Assembly (NCBI RefSeq): GCF_001552155.1
Contig: NZ_BCQQ01000027.1
Coordinates: 1 to 63,640, forward strand
Source: Actinomadura formosensis NBRC 14204
GTDB lineage: Bacteria; Actinomycetota; Actinomycetes; Streptosporangiales; Streptosporangiaceae
Length of the DNA: 63,640 nucleotides
Direction: 5' to 3'
Part shown: positions 15,559 to 24,642 of the stretch, piece after piece
How the letters are laid out: the number at the start of each line of letters is the position of its first letter
Numbering within the stretch: position 1 is the first letter of the stretch
Notes under the pieces: generated by a model
What the model was told of the DNA's origin: nothing
The model's input: the letters and a program-made list of their open reading frames with translations, nothing else
Databases searched by the model: none
Position numbers and translations under genes: made by a program

Positions 15559-16188
15559 CTATTCCCGGACGTCCAGCCCGAGGGCCGTCGCCAGAACGAT
15601 CGCCTGGTAGGGGTCGATCACCGCGCCCTTCAGCGCGGCGCCGAACGGGTCGATGGCCGAGATGTCGCTACCGCGCAGATCGCAGCCGGAGAAGTCGGCC
15701 TGGTGAAGTGACGCACCCGACAGGTCGACGCCGCGGAACTCCGCCCCCGCGCACCTCGCACCGGTGAGATCGACCTCGCGCATGCGCACGTCCGTGAACG
15801 ACGCACGGCGCAGATCGGCCCCCGGCAGGCCCGTGAACGACCAGTCGCCGCCCTTCACCTTCAGCAGGTCGTACGTGCAGGAGTCGAACAGGCCGCCCAC
15901 GAGTTTGCATCCCGTGAAGGCGGCGTCGAAGAACCCGCACCGGATGAACGTGCAGTTCAGGAAGGCGGCATCGGTATGGGTCGACGCATTGAAACGCACA
16001 CCGCGAAACGTGCAATCGGTGAACACGGCACCGGTGCCCGTGGCCTCGGTCATGTCGACGTCCACGAACAGGACGCTTTCGTGGGTCTCCCCCGTCAGGT
16101 CGCGCGAATCCCAGTTCGCCGACGAGATCGTGGTCTCGGTGGGCGGTGCGGGGCGCCCGTGCATGCGATCGACCATGCGCACCAGCAT
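15559..16188 (-). CDS. Pentapeptide-repeat protein
   Basis: A 209-residue protein. From about residue 25 to 190 it has A(D/N)Lxx-type five-residue periodicity (for example GADLRRASFTDVRMREVDLTG in pieces: GADLR, RASFT, AEFRG, VDLSG, ASLHQADFSG), giving the right-handed quadrilateral helix of pentapeptide proteins. A break near the middle (about 95-115) and a C-terminal helix also recall the Qnr/MfpA architecture, so DNA mimicry is possible. Many members have no known role, and nothing here proves gyrase protection. The start at 16,188 is the first reasonable ATG after the upstream gene; an in-frame GTG lies four codons earlier. Confidence 0.8.
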   Translation of the reverse strand: MLVRMVDRMHGRPAPPTETTISSANWDSRDLTGETHESVLFVDVDMTEATGTGAVFTDCTFRGVRFNASTHTDAAFLNCTFIRCGFFDAAFTGCKLVGGLFDSCTYDLLKVKGGDWSFTGLPGADLRRASFTDVRMREVDLTGARCAGAEFRGVDLSGASLHQADFSGCDLRGSDISAIDPFGAALKGAVIDPYQAIVLATALGLDVRE

Positions 16189-16208
16189 GGCAGCGCCCAC
16201 CGACAGGA

Positions 16209-17000
16209 TCAGCCCCGCATGAACGCTTCGCAGATCGCCTGCGAGTCCCGTGCGGCGGCGGCCACAGCGGACGAACAATGCACGATCCACCGCGCGACAC
16301 CCTCGGACGTACCGGACGCATAGTCCCGCAAGGCCGGGGCGTAGTCGTCACCCAGTTCCAGGTGCCCGACCTCGGGAGCCACCAGCGACTTGGGGTCGAA
16401 CCCACGGGACACCAGCGTGAGGCGCTGCGCCGCACGGGCGACGAGCCCGTCCCCCAAGCCGAACGGACGCAGGGTCAGCAGCTCGCCGTGCACGACGGCC
16501 GCGACCACCAGCGCCGGCGCCTTGGTCGACTCGGTCAGCAGCCCGCTGAGGGCGTCCAGGCGCGCCGCCGCCTCGGACGGCGAAGGCGGCTCACCCAGGC
16601 CCAGGACGTCCTTCACGGCGGCGCCGGCGGAGCGCGGACGCCCCAGCTCGTCACCGTCCACCACGTCCGCCGCGGCGAGAACGTGGAGCCGGGCGAGCGC
16701 CTGCCGGGGCGCCTTCCGCCAGGTCTCCGTCAGCGTCCCCAGCTCGGCCGACACGCGCAGCGAACCCTGCACGACGGGGTCGGACGGGCTCTCGCCGGTC
16801 CGCAGCTCGTCCAGCGTGACCGAGGCACCGTCGAGGACGGCCGACGCCCGTGCCCCGCGTAGCGCCGACTCCGTGGACACCTCGGCGCTGCGCCGCCGCA
16901 GGATGCGATGGCCGAGCAGCCGGTCCACGGCCTTACGCGCGTCGTCGACGGCATCGGCGACACCGGACAGTTTCGCTACTTCAGCAAGGGCATCGGTCAC
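16209..17000 (-). CDS. Fic/DOC-like helical protein with degenerate active site
   Basis: A 263-residue, mostly helical protein. Around residues 165-190 it reads VVHGELLTLRPFGLGDGLVARA, which lines up with the Fic motif HxFx(D/E)GNGRxxR but has Arg for the catalytic His, Asp for Asn and Leu for the first Arg. AMPylation activity would not be expected. The preceding helices, with SALRGARASAVLDGASVTLDE (about 44-64), resemble the inhibitory-helix/Fic_N region. The start is GTG. It is followed 20 bp later by the pentapeptide gene, so the two probably form an operon, and it is divergent from acs. The assignment is by motif and moderately sure. Confidence 0.6.
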   Translation of the reverse strand: MTDALAEVAKLSGVADAVDDARKAVDRLLGHRILRRRSAEVSTESALRGARASAVLDGASVTLDELRTGESPSDPVVQGSLRVSAELGTLTETWRKAPRQALARLHVLAAADVVDGDELGRPRSAGAAVKDVLGLGEPPSPSEAAARLDALSGLLTESTKAPALVVAAVVHGELLTLRPFGLGDGLVARAAQRLTLVSRGFDPKSLVAPEVGHLELGDDYAPALRDYASGTSEGVARWIVHCSSAVAAAARDSQAICEAFMRG

Positions 17001-17094
17001 GGCCCGACCCTATGCGGTCCTCCGCGACGCTCGCGAAACGGCCTGTGGAGGCGTAGAACGGAAGCGGTTCCCCGAACGCGGGCGGGGAAGGTCC

Positions 17095-17142
17095 GTTGTG
17101 CCGGGGGTCACACCACCGGTTGTGTCGGGGGTCACAGCACCA
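17095..17142 (+). promoter_or_regulatory. Two tandem CRP-type binding sites upstream of acs
   Basis: A 24-bp unit is repeated twice in tandem. Each unit contains TGTG-n8-CACA: TGTGCCGGGGGTCACA (17,097-17,112) and TGTGTCGGGGGTCACA (17,121-17,136). They match the CRP consensus TGTGAnnnnnnTCACA at 9 of 10 defined positions each. They lie 134-173 bp upstream of the acs start, and a CRP gene is in this window, so direct control of acetate activation by CRP is a reasonable inference. Confidence 0.6.
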
Positions 17143-17269
17143 TCCGGATTCATGAGGAGCCCGCCGCGTTCGTCTTCCACATCAGGGATTCCGGCCTTGT
17201 GGAGACCGGGAACTTCCTGGTGAAGTGGGGATACCGGGCGACCCCGCATCACCTAGCAAGGAGTTCGCG

Positions 17270-19237
17270 TTGAGCCAGAGCCAAGAAACACTGTCGAACC
17301 TTCTGCAGGAGACGCGTCGCTTCGCCCCGCCCGCGGACCTCGCCGCCTCGGCGAACGTCAAGGCCGACGCGTACGAGCAGGCCGCCGAGGACCGCCTCGG
17401 CTTCTGGGCCGAGCAGGCCGACCGCCTCACCTGGACCAAGCGGTGGGACGAGGTCCTCGACTGGAGCAACCCCCCGTTCGCCAAGTGGTACGTGGGCGGC
17501 GAGCTGAACGTGGCCTACAACTGCGTAGACCGGCACGTCGAGGCCGGGCGCGGAGACAAGGTCGCCTACTACTGGGAAGGCGAACCGGGGGACAGCCGTA
17601 CCCTCACCTACGCCGACCTCCAGCGCGAGGTGAACAAGGCCGCGAACGCGCTGCTCGAACTGGGCGTCCGCAAGGGCGACCGGGTCGCGATCTACATGCC
17701 GATGATTCCCGAGCTGCCGATCTCGATGCTGGCGTGCGCGCGCATCGGCGCGACCCACTCGGTCGTGTTCGGCGGCTTCTCGGCCGAGGCCCTCCGGACC
17801 CGTATCGACGACGCGCAGGCCAAGCTCGTCATCACCGCGGACGGCGGGTTCCGGCGCGGCAAGCCGTCCGACCTCAAGGGGATCGTGGACGAGGCCGTCG
17901 CACAGACGCCGTCGATCGAGCACGTCCTCGTGGTGCGCCGCACCGGCGAGGAGGTGGCCGAACACGACCGCGACCTGTGGTGGGACGACGTCGTCGGCCG
18001 GCAGAGCGAGGAGCACACGGCCGAGCCCATGGACTCGGAGCACCCGCTGTACATCCTGTACACCTCCGGGACGACGGGTAAGCCGAAGGGCATCCTGCAC
18101 ACCACGGGCGGCTACCTGACCCAGTGCGCCTACACCCACTGGGCCGTGTTCGACCTGAAGCCGGAAACGGACGTCTACTGGTGCTCGGCCGACATCGGCT
18201 GGGTGACCGGGCACTCCTACATCGTGTACGGGCCGCTCGCCAACGGGTCGACCAGCGTCATCTACGAGGGGACGCCCGACACCCCCAACAGGGGACGCTG
18301 GTGGGACGTCATCCAGAAGTACAAGGTGTCCATCTTCTACACCGCCCCCACGGCGATCCGCACGTTCATGAAGTGGGGCGACGACATCCCGGCGCAGTAC
18401 GACCTGTCGTCCCTGCGCGTGCTCGGGTCGGTCGGTGAGCCGATCAACCCGGAGGCCTACATCTGGTACCGCAAGAACATCGGCGCCGACCGTACGCCGG
18501 TGGTCGACACGTGGTGGCAGACGGAGACCGGCGCCATCATGATCAGCCCGCTGCCGGGCGTCACGGCGGCCAAGCCCGGGGCGGCGATGCGTCCGCTGCC
18601 CGGGATCACGGCGGACGTGGTGGACGACCAGGGCCGGTCCGTGCCGAACGGCGGCGGCGGGTTCATGGTGGTCAGGGAGCCGTGGCCGGGCATGCTCCGC
18701 ACGATCTGGGGCGACGACGAGCGGTACGTCAAGACGTACTGGTCGCGTTTCGACGGCCTGTACTTCGCCGGGGACGGCGCCAAGAAGGACGAGGACGGCG
18801 ACATGTGGCTGCTCGGCCGCGTGGACGACGTCATGCTCGTGTCCGGGCACAACATCTCCACGACGGAGGTGGAGTCGGCGCTGGTGGCGCACCCGAAGGT
18901 CGCCGAGTCGGCGGTCGTCGGCGCGACGGACCCGGTGACCGGCCAGGCGATCGTCGCGTTCGTCATCCCGCGCGGCGAGGGCGGCGGCGACGTGGAGGGC
19001 GAGGACTTCCTGCGGGAGCTGCGCGACCACGTGTCCAAGACGCTCGGCCCGATCGCCAAGCCCCGGCAGATCATGATCGTGCCGGAGCTGCCGAAGACCC
19101 GCTCCGGGAAGATCATGCGCCGGCTGCTCCGCGACGTCGCCGAGAACCGCAGCATCGGTGACGTCACGACCCTGGCCGACAGCACGGTCATGGACCTGAT
19201 CGCGGAGAAGCTCCCCGCGGCCAAGTCCGACGGCTGA
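17270..19237 (+). CDS. acs: Acetyl-CoA synthetase
   Basis: A 655-residue AMP-forming acyl-CoA synthetase, full length for Acs. It has the phosphate loop [11 protein letters not shown] (about 261-271), the WWQTETG adenylate motif (about 416-422) and the hinge [13 protein letters not shown]. The C-terminal [14 protein letters not shown] contains the catalytic Lys that Pat/GNAT enzymes acetylate to shut the enzyme off. It turns acetate, ATP and CoA into acetyl-CoA in the cytosol. The TTG start at 17,270 is chosen because AAGGAG lies six bases upstream. It corresponds to Rv3667, carries two upstream CRP-like sites and is followed by a strong terminator. Confidence 0.95.
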   Translation: MSQSQETLSNLLQETRRFAPPADLAASANVKADAYEQAAEDRLGFWAEQADRLTWTKRWDEVLDWSNPPFAKWYVGGELNVAYNCVDRHVEAGRGDKVAYYWEGEPGDSRTLTYADLQREVNKAANALLELGVRKGDRVAIYMPMIPELPISMLACARIGATHSVVFGGFSAEALRTRIDDAQAKLVITADGGFRRGKPSDLKGIVDEAVAQTPSIEHVLVVRRTGEEVAEHDRDLWWDDVVGRQSEEHTAEPMDSEHPLYILYTSGTTGKPKGILHTTGGYLTQCAYTHWAVFDLKPETDVYWCSADIGWVTGHSYIVYGPLANGSTSVIYEGTPDTPNRGRWWDVIQKYKVSIFYTAPTAIRTFMKWGDDIPAQYDLSSLRVLGSVGEPINPEAYIWYRKNIGADRTPVVDTWWQTETGAIMISPLPGVTAAKPGAAMRPLPGITADVVDDQGRSVPNGGGGFMVVREPWPGMLRTIWGDDERYVKTYWSRFDGLYFAGDGAKKDEDGDMWLLGRVDDVMLVSGHNISTTEVESALVAHPKVAESAVVGATDPVTGQAIVAFVIPRGEGGGDVEGEDFLRELRDHVSKTLGPIAKPRQIMIVPELPKTRSGKIMRRLLRDVAENRSIGDVTTLADSTVMDLIAEKLPAAKSDG

Positions 19238-19245
19238 TCCGCCTC

Positions 19246-19294
19246 GGAACGGCCCGCGCCCGCCCCGCCTTTCGTGGGGGGCGCGGGCCGTTCC
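19246..19294. terminator. Terminator after acs
   Basis: Arms GGAACGGCCCGCGCC and GGCGCGGGCCGTTCC form a 15-bp perfect stem eight bases past the acs stop. Confidence 0.75.
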
Positions 19295-19363
19295 CATGCC
19301 CGCGGCCCCGTCACAGGTGGGTCTCGCCAGGGGCCGCACCTGGGCAGACCCACTAAGGTGGAG

Positions 19364-19433
19364 TCCGGTGTGCCGGGAAGGCTGGTCGGCAGGTGACGTC
19401 CCGTAGTGGTTGCGGGCCGGGCCTTGACCGACC
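19364..19433 (+). promoter_or_regulatory. Structured leader upstream of nhaA
   Basis: The leader contains a local hairpin TCCGG-TGTG-CCGGGA (19,364-19,378), a small CCCG/CGGG hairpin near 19,400-19,417 and a long-range pairing GGTCGG (19,384-19,389) with CCGACC (19,428-19,433). This gives a compact multi-stem fold in the 27-100 bases before the start. Whether it senses an ion is unknown, and I cannot match it to a named RNA motif. Confidence 0.3.
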
Positions 19434-19460
19434 GTCCGCCTCCTTCCCGAAGGTTTCCGC

Positions 19461-20699
19461 ATGGCGCGCACACCCGTGAAGCGCCGCGTCGCCGCGACGT
19501 GGCCGTTCCGTCCGACCGTCCGTTACAGCACTCAGGTCGCCAACGCGCTGCGGTTGGAGACCTACGGCGGCATCGTGATGCTGCTGGCCGCGGTCGCCGC
19601 GCTGGTGTGGGCCAACACACCGTGGGCGAGCACCTACAAGAGCCTGCAGACATTCGAGATCAGCCCGCATTGGCTGCACCTGGGGCACATGGACCTGCAG
19701 CACTGGGCGTCGAGCGGGCTGCTGGCGGTGTTCTTCTTCATCGCCGGTCTGGAGCTGCGTGAGGAACTGACGCACGGCGAGCTGCGCAATCCGCGGGACG
19801 CGGCGCTGCCGGTGATCGCCGCGGCGGCCGGCGTGGTGATGCCGGCGCTCATCTTCCTGGCGGTGAGCGCCGGGGAGGCGGGGGCGGCGCGGGGCTGGGC
19901 GGTGCCGACCGCGACGGACATCGCGTTCGCGCTCGCGGTGCTCGCCGTGACGTTCACCTCGTGCCCGGCGCCGTTGCGGGCGTTCCTGCTGACGCTCGCC
20001 GTGGTGGACGACCTCATCGCCATCGCCATCATCGCGCTCTTCTACACCGAGACCGTGCACTGGACGCCCCTGGGGCTCGCGGTGGTCCTGGTCGGTGCGT
20101 ATGGGTTCCTGCAGTTCAAGGACGTCCGCTCGCCCTGGGTGTATGTGCCGCTGGCCGTCCTCGCCTGGTACTTCCTACAGCGCAGCGGGATCCACGCAAC
20201 GGTCGCCGCCGTGGCCATGGGGATGCTCACCAGCCCGAAGGAGACCCCGGACGGACGGCCGACGAACGCGGAACGGGCCGACCACGTGCTGCGGCCGTTC
20301 TCGGCGGGCGTGTGCGTGCCCGTCTTCGCGTTCCTGTCGGCGGGGGTCGGGCTCGGCGCGGCCCAGCTGGGCGCCGTGTTCACCGACCGGGTGGCCCTCG
20401 GCGTGATCGCCGGGCTGGTGATCGGTAAGTTCGTGGGAGTCCTGGGCGGCGCGTGGGCGGCCGTGCGGCTCGGCTTCGCGACGCTCGGGGAGGATCTGCA
20501 CTGGCATGAGATCGCCGGGGTCGCGCTCCTCGCCGGGGTGGGTTTCACCGTTTCGCTGCTGATCGGCGGTTTGGCCTATACCGACCAGGCACAATTCGAG
20601 AGAGTGACGACTGCGGTCCTGATCGCGAGCGTTCTCGCTTCGGCGGCCGCGGCCGTCGTCTTCCGGAGAAGGGTGCGTGTGCGCGCGCGCCCGGACTAA
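19461..20699 (+). CDS. nhaA: Na+/H+ antiporter NhaA
   Basis: A 412-residue, 11-12-helix membrane protein. It has the NhaA signatures FFFIAGLELREEL (about 92-104), the substrate-binding pair in TLAVVDDLIAIAIIALFY (two adjacent Asp, about 189-190) and VPTATDIAFALAVLA in the unwound fourth helix. It swaps external protons for internal Na+ or Li+ and sets internal pH and salt. The ATG start follows a CCGAAGG site. It ends 12 bp before the holin-like gene, with which it is probably co-transcribed. Confidence 0.93.
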   Translation: MARTPVKRRVAATWPFRPTVRYSTQVANALRLETYGGIVMLLAAVAALVWANTPWASTYKSLQTFEISPHWLHLGHMDLQHWASSGLLAVFFFIAGLELREELTHGELRNPRDAALPVIAAAAGVVMPALIFLAVSAGEAGAARGWAVPTATDIAFALAVLAVTFTSCPAPLRAFLLTLAVVDDLIAIAIIALFYTETVHWTPLGLAVVLVGAYGFLQFKDVRSPWVYVPLAVLAWYFLQRSGIHATVAAVAMGMLTSPKETPDGRPTNAERADHVLRPFSAGVCVPVFAFLSAGVGLGAAQLGAVFTDRVALGVIAGLVIGKFVGVLGGAWAAVRLGFATLGEDLHWHEIAGVALLAGVGFTVSLLIGGLAYTDQAQFERVTTAVLIASVLASAAAAVVFRRRVRVRARPD

Positions 20700-20711
20700 G
20701 GAGAAAGCCAT

Positions 20712-21143
20712 ATGTCCGAGGCTCTACCGGGCGAGCGCATCGAGGACAAGTCCCTCGGTGAGCTGGTCGCGCTGGCGTCGAGCAATGTCTCCAACCTGGT
20801 CAGGGCGGAGATGGACCTGGCCAAGCTGGAACTGAAGGCCGACGCCAAGAAGGCCGCGCTCGGCAGCGTGATGTTCACGATCGCCGCGCTGATCGGCGGG
20901 CTCATCGTGATCCTGCTGTCGATCGCGTTCGCCTACGGCCTGGTGGCCCTCGGGATCTGGCACTGGGCCGCGTTCCTCATCGTGGCGGGCGTGTACCTGG
21001 TGCTGGCGCTGATCCTGATCGCCATCGGCTACCAGCGCATCCGCAAGATCGACGGGGCGAAGCGGACCCGGAAGACCCTCAAGGCCGACATCTCCGCGCT
21101 GCGGCGCCGCGGCGACTCCGGCGAGCTCGAGCCGACGGACTGA
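20712..21143 (+). CDS. Phage holin family protein (DUF1469 type)
   Basis: A 143-residue membrane protein: an N-terminal amphipathic, charged segment (SLGELVALASSNVSNLVRAEMDLAK, in the style of DUF1469/Holin superfamily III), two membrane helices (about 55-80 and 84-106) and a basic C-terminal tail. Despite the name, chromosomal members are not prophage lysis genes; Rv3669 sits in the same place. A role in membrane homeostasis is plausible but unproven. The ATG follows AAGGAG. It is followed eight bases later by the hydrolase gene. Confidence 0.82.
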   Translation: MSEALPGERIEDKSLGELVALASSNVSNLVRAEMDLAKLELKADAKKAALGSVMFTIAALIGGLIVILLSIAFAYGLVALGIWHWAAFLIVAGVYLVLALILIAIGYQRIRKIDGAKRTRKTLKADISALRRRGDSGELEPTD

Positions 21144-21151
21144 CCGGCGCC

Positions 21152-22075
21152 GTGTCCGGGCACGACGCGTCGCTGATCGAGGTGGACGGGCCGTGGACCC
21201 ACCGGCAGGTCAGCGCCGGGGGGACGCGGTTCCACATCGCCGAGGCCGGCGAGGGGCCGCTCGTCCTGCTGCTGCACGGTTTTCCCGAGTTCTGGTGGTC
21301 GTGGCACCACCAGCTCGTGTCGCTGCCCGCGGCCGGCTACCGCGCGGCGGCCGTCGACCTGCGCGGATACGGCGGCAGCGACAAGCCGCCGCGCGGCTAC
21401 GACCTGGTCACGCTGGCCGGGGACGCCGCCAGGCTCGTCCGCGCGCTGGGCGAGGCGAACGCGATCATCGTCGGGCACGACTGGGGCGGGCTGCTCGCCT
21501 GGACGGCGGCCGTCTACCACCCGAAGATCGTCCAGCGGCTGGCGGTGGTGAGCGTCCCGCATCCGCTGCGGCTGCGGCAGGCCCTCGCCGGTGACCCGCG
21601 CGGCCAGGGATGGGCGGCGCGGCACACGCTCGGCTTCCAGGTGCCGCTGTGGCCTGAACGGCGTCTGGTACGTGACAATGCGGCGCTGGTGGGCAGGCTC
21701 CTGCACGACTGGTCCGGCCCAGGCTGGCCGGACGAACACACTGAGCAGCTTGTGCGGAAGGCAGTGCAGATCCCTGGCACGGCCCACTGCGCGCTGGAGT
21801 ACCACCGCTGGCTCTTCCGGTCGCTGCCCCGCCCGGACGGTATCCGCTACGCGCACCGGATGCGCACACCCATCCAGGCACCCACACTCCACCTGCACGG
21901 CGCGCTCGACACATGCGTCCTTCCGGCCAGTGCCCGGGGCTCCGGCCGCTATGTGGCGGCCCCCTACCGCTGGAAGCTCATCGAGGGCGCCGGTCACTTC
22001 CCCCACCAGGAACGTCCTCACGCGTTCGACAGGCAACTTCTCGGATGGCTCGCCGACCCGGAACCCGAACACTGA
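21152..22075 (+). CDS. Alpha/beta hydrolase, epoxide-hydrolase-like
   Basis: A 307-residue alpha/beta hydrolase. The oxyanion motif is HGFPEFWWSW (about 42-51), the nucleophile elbow GHDWGG has Asp at about 109, and the base is in GAGHFPHQE near residue 283. An Asp nucleophile with the HGxP motif is typical of epoxide hydrolases and haloalkane dehalogenases; the position corresponds to ephE (Rv3670). The substrate is not deducible. The GTG start at 21,152 lies eight bases past the previous stop. Confidence 0.87.
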   Translation: MSGHDASLIEVDGPWTHRQVSAGGTRFHIAEAGEGPLVLLLHGFPEFWWSWHHQLVSLPAAGYRAAAVDLRGYGGSDKPPRGYDLVTLAGDAARLVRALGEANAIIVGHDWGGLLAWTAAVYHPKIVQRLAVVSVPHPLRLRQALAGDPRGQGWAARHTLGFQVPLWPERRLVRDNAALVGRLLHDWSGPGWPDEHTEQLVRKAVQIPGTAHCALEYHRWLFRSLPRPDGIRYAHRMRTPIQAPTLHLHGALDTCVLPASARGSGRYVAAPYRWKLIEGAGHFPHQERPHAFDRQLLGWLADPEPEH

Positions 22076-22097
22076 TCTCCGGGCGTACGGTGGACCC

Positions 22098-22547
22098 ATG
22101 CGGGATCGCGACCAGATTGGACGCCCACGCAACGCACGCCCACGGGACGCGTATGGCCGTCCGCTGCCCCATGGAGCCACCGGCATCCCCACCATGCCGG
22201 ACGACCTCACCATGCCCCCGGCGAAGGCACTGGAAGAGGCACAGCGTCTCCTGGACGCCGACCGCCCGTTCCACGCCCACGAAGTGCTGGAGGCGGTCTG
22301 GAAAGCCTCTCCGGAGCCCGAACGTGAGCTGTGGAGGGGCCTGGCCCAGGTCGCCGTGGGGATAACCCATCTCCGCCGTGGAAACACCCGCGGCGCCGAA
22401 GCGCTCCTCAGCCGCGCCGCCGACCGGCTCGTCCCGTACGAAACCGAGACTCCGCACAGCATCGACGTCAAGGGCGTCGTTCAGCGGGTACGCGAGCTGG
22501 CGGTGCACCCCGAGAACGGTCCTGTGACCCTGCGGCTCACGATCTAG
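22098..22547 (+). CDS. DUF309 family protein
   Basis: A 149-residue protein. The DUF309 helical core is clear: ALEEAQRLLDADRPFHAHEVLEAVWK (about 50-75; key residues FHAHEVLE and W), then ELWRGLAQVAVGITHLRRGN, a tetratricopeptide-like helix pair. Family members have no firm function. The ATG at 22,098 follows GGACCC and gives a basic, Arg-rich N-terminal extension. It lies 22 bp after the hydrolase stop, and its stop overlaps the convergent marP gene by four bases. Confidence 0.85.
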   Translation: MRDRDQIGRPRNARPRDAYGRPLPHGATGIPTMPDDLTMPPAKALEEAQRLLDADRPFHAHEVLEAVWKASPEPERELWRGLAQVAVGITHLRRGNTRGAEALLSRAADRLVPYETETPHSIDVKGVVQRVRELAVHPENGPVTLRLTI

Positions 22548-23740
22548 TCAGAGCAGTTCTGCGTGGACACCGGCGCCGTGGACTGCGCGCCCACGCGCGC
22601 ATCAGGCGCGACCTCGTCCGCGGTGAGCGCGTAGCCGGTGGACGGGGTGTCCAGTGCCGCCGCGAAGATGACGCCGTACACGCGTCCGTCCGTGGACAGC
22701 AGCGGCCCGCCCGAGTTGCCGGGCTCGACCTTGCCGCGGAGTGCGTAGATCTCACGGCTGACCTGGCCGGAGTGGTAGATGTCCGGGCCCCGCGCGGTCT
22801 GCCGGGCACGGATGCGGGCGGCCCCCGTCGTGAACGGCTGGTTCTTCGGGAACCCGGCGATGATCGCGTCGTCCCGTACGCGGGCCTCCCTGGCGAACTG
22901 CAGCACCGGAGCCCGCAGCCCCGGCACGTACAGGACGGCGATGTCGCGCTTGGGGTCGTACAGGACGACCCGTCCCTTGGTGGTGGCGCCGTTCATCGTC
23001 GCCACGAGCGAGGCACCGCGCGCACCGGCGACGACGTGCGCGTTGGTCATGATGTGCTGCGGCGCGAACACGAACCCGGTGCCCTCGATGCGGCGCTGGC
23101 ACTGCGGCGCCGTGCTGACCACCTTCACGATGCTGTTCTTGGCGATCCTGAGGCCCCTGGTCTTCAGCACGGACTCGTCCGGCGGCGGCACCTGCACCAC
23201 CGACTCGCCGCCGAGCCCGTTGAAGACCTGCGGGAACTCGCTGCCCCGCACGAAGCCCTGGAAGGAGGTGAACCAGGTCTGCGCCTGTGCGGGCATCACG
23301 CCGTTGATGCCGCTGATGATCGAGGAGCCCTTGACCTGGGTCCGCAGGGGCTTGAAGTCGGAGTTGGCGACCAGGCTGCCGAAGAACCACGCCACGATCA
23401 GCAGCGACGTCGCGCTGACGAACGTGCCGCCGACCGCGTCCGCGGTGCGGGCGTTCATGCCGGTGACCCGGTTGCGCAGCACGGCGCCGAGCGACGAGGC
23501 GATCAGCTGCCCGAGGGTGGCGGCCAGGAACGCGATCACGATGGCGAGGAGCGCCTGCTGCGCGGCGCCGTCCACCGTGGCCTCGGCGATCGGCGGCGCG
23601 ATCAGCACCCCGGCGACACCGCCGCCGACGAAGCCGACGAAGCTCAGCAGGCTCACGATGAAGCCCTGCCGGTAGCCCGAGACTCCGAACAGCACGACGA
23701 GCACGAGCAGGATCAGATCGAGAATGTGGTCGTGCAGCAC
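22544..23740 (-). CDS. marP: Membrane-anchored periplasmic serine protease (MarP)
   Basis: A 398-residue protein with the MarP/Rv3671c architecture. A CvpA/colicin-V-like block of four membrane helices (about 1-120) is followed by a short linker and a trypsin-like protease. The triad is visible: His in MTNAHVVAG (about 236), Asp in PKRDIAVLYV (about 266) and Ser in PGNSGGPLLS (about 345). In M. tuberculosis MarP protects against acid and oxidative stress and activates the RipA hydrolase. The start is GTG with GGTGAAG upstream. It is the downstream neighbour of the NUDIX and nth genes on the same strand, the same order as Rv3671c-Rv3674c. Confidence 0.92.
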   Translation of the reverse strand: MLHDHILDLILLVLVVLFGVSGYRQGFIVSLLSFVGFVGGGVAGVLIAPPIAEATVDGAAQQALLAIVIAFLAATLGQLIASSLGAVLRNRVTGMNARTADAVGGTFVSATSLLIVAWFFGSLVANSDFKPLRTQVKGSSIISGINGVMPAQAQTWFTSFQGFVRGSEFPQVFNGLGGESVVQVPPPDESVLKTRGLRIAKNSIVKVVSTAPQCQRRIEGTGFVFAPQHIMTNAHVVAGARGASLVATMNGATTKGRVVLYDPKRDIAVLYVPGLRAPVLQFAREARVRDDAIIAGFPKNQPFTTGAARIRARQTARGPDIYHSGQVSREIYALRGKVEPGNSGGPLLSTDGRVYGVIFAAALDTPSTGYALTADEVAPDARVGAQSTAPVSTQNCSD

Positions 23741-23930
23741 CGCTTCACCGTATAGGTCCGCGCAGCGGGTTCACGTCCCCTCGCCGTACCGGTTTCGGAC
23801 GTGGCGGGTAGCCGTCCGGAGTGACACGCGGACGTGACCGGAGCCATGCCGGCCGAGAACCCGCCCCTGACCTGCGGATCATTCACTTGACCTTGGAAAA
23901 GGCGCGGTCTTGCCGCCGTACGGGGGGTTC

Positions 23931-24590
23931 TCAGCCGCGCGCGGCGAGGTTCAGGACCTCGGGCGGCAGGTCCTCGACGTGAGAGGTGTCCCACGGCCGG
24001 TTCCAGCCGCCGGCGTCCAGCACCTGGGTGAGCAGCGCCGCCGTGAACCCCCACACGAGCATGTCGCGGACGCGGAACGCGGGCCCGAGCCTGATCCCGG
24101 AGGGGTGCCGGACCATCAGCCGGTTCTCCGGGTCGACGAGTTCGGCGAGCGGGACGCGTGCGACCATCGCGACCTCGCCCGGATGGCCGGGCGCGACCTC
24201 CGACGGCTCCCGCCACCAGCCGGCGACGGGCGTGATGCGGTGCTCGCTGCGCGACAGGTAGAGCTCCGGCAGCGTGCACAGGACGTCCACGCCGGACGGT
24301 TCGACACCGGCCTCCTCCCACGCCTCGCGCAGCGCCGCCGCGACCGGGCCGTCGTCCTCGGGGTCGATGCGGCCGCCGGGGAACGCGGGCTGCCCGGCGT
24401 GCTTGTTCAGCGTGGCGGCGCGCTCGGTGAGCAGGACGTCCGGGCCCGCCGGCCCCTCGCCGAAGAGGATCAGGACGGCGGCGGCGCGGGCGCCGGACGC
24501 GGGCCGGAACATCGGCGGCACCGGTATCCGGGGGCCTTCCACGCGGAAGCGGTCGAGCCAGGCGGGGCTGCTGGGGGTGGTCTCGGTCAC
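23931..24590 (-). CDS. NUDIX hydrolase, CoA-pyrophosphatase type
   Basis: A 219-residue NUDIX protein with the box GGRIDPEDDGPVAAALREAWEEAG in proper spacing (G..E.......REAWEE, about 82-105), preceded by the LTERAATLNKHAGQPAFPGG motif of the CoA-specific subfamily (NuCoA, UPF0035). It is likely to split CoA or its derivatives into phosphopantetheine and 3',5'-ADP. It corresponds to Rv3672c. It lies 52 bp after nth and 190 bp before marP on the same strand. Confidence 0.88.
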   Translation of the reverse strand: MTETTPSSPAWLDRFRVEGPRIPVPPMFRPASGARAAAVLILFGEGPAGPDVLLTERAATLNKHAGQPAFPGGRIDPEDDGPVAAALREAWEEAGVEPSGVDVLCTLPELYLSRSEHRITPVAGWWREPSEVAPGHPGEVAMVARVPLAELVDPENRLMVRHPSGIRLGPAFRVRDMLVWGFTAALLTQVLDAGGWNRPWDTSHVEDLPPEVLNLAARG

Positions 24591-24642
24591 GTCCGTCCCA
24601 ACTCAGGAACGCCCGCGTTCCTTCCCGTCATGAGAACGCCCG

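Noticed and set aside
17249..19471. 740-codon minus-strand frame opposite acs
   Set aside because: Shadow of acs; composition typical of antisense frames.
20712..21143. Prophage origin of the holin-like gene
   Set aside because: It is a conserved chromosomal gene (Rv3669 position) with no phage neighbours.
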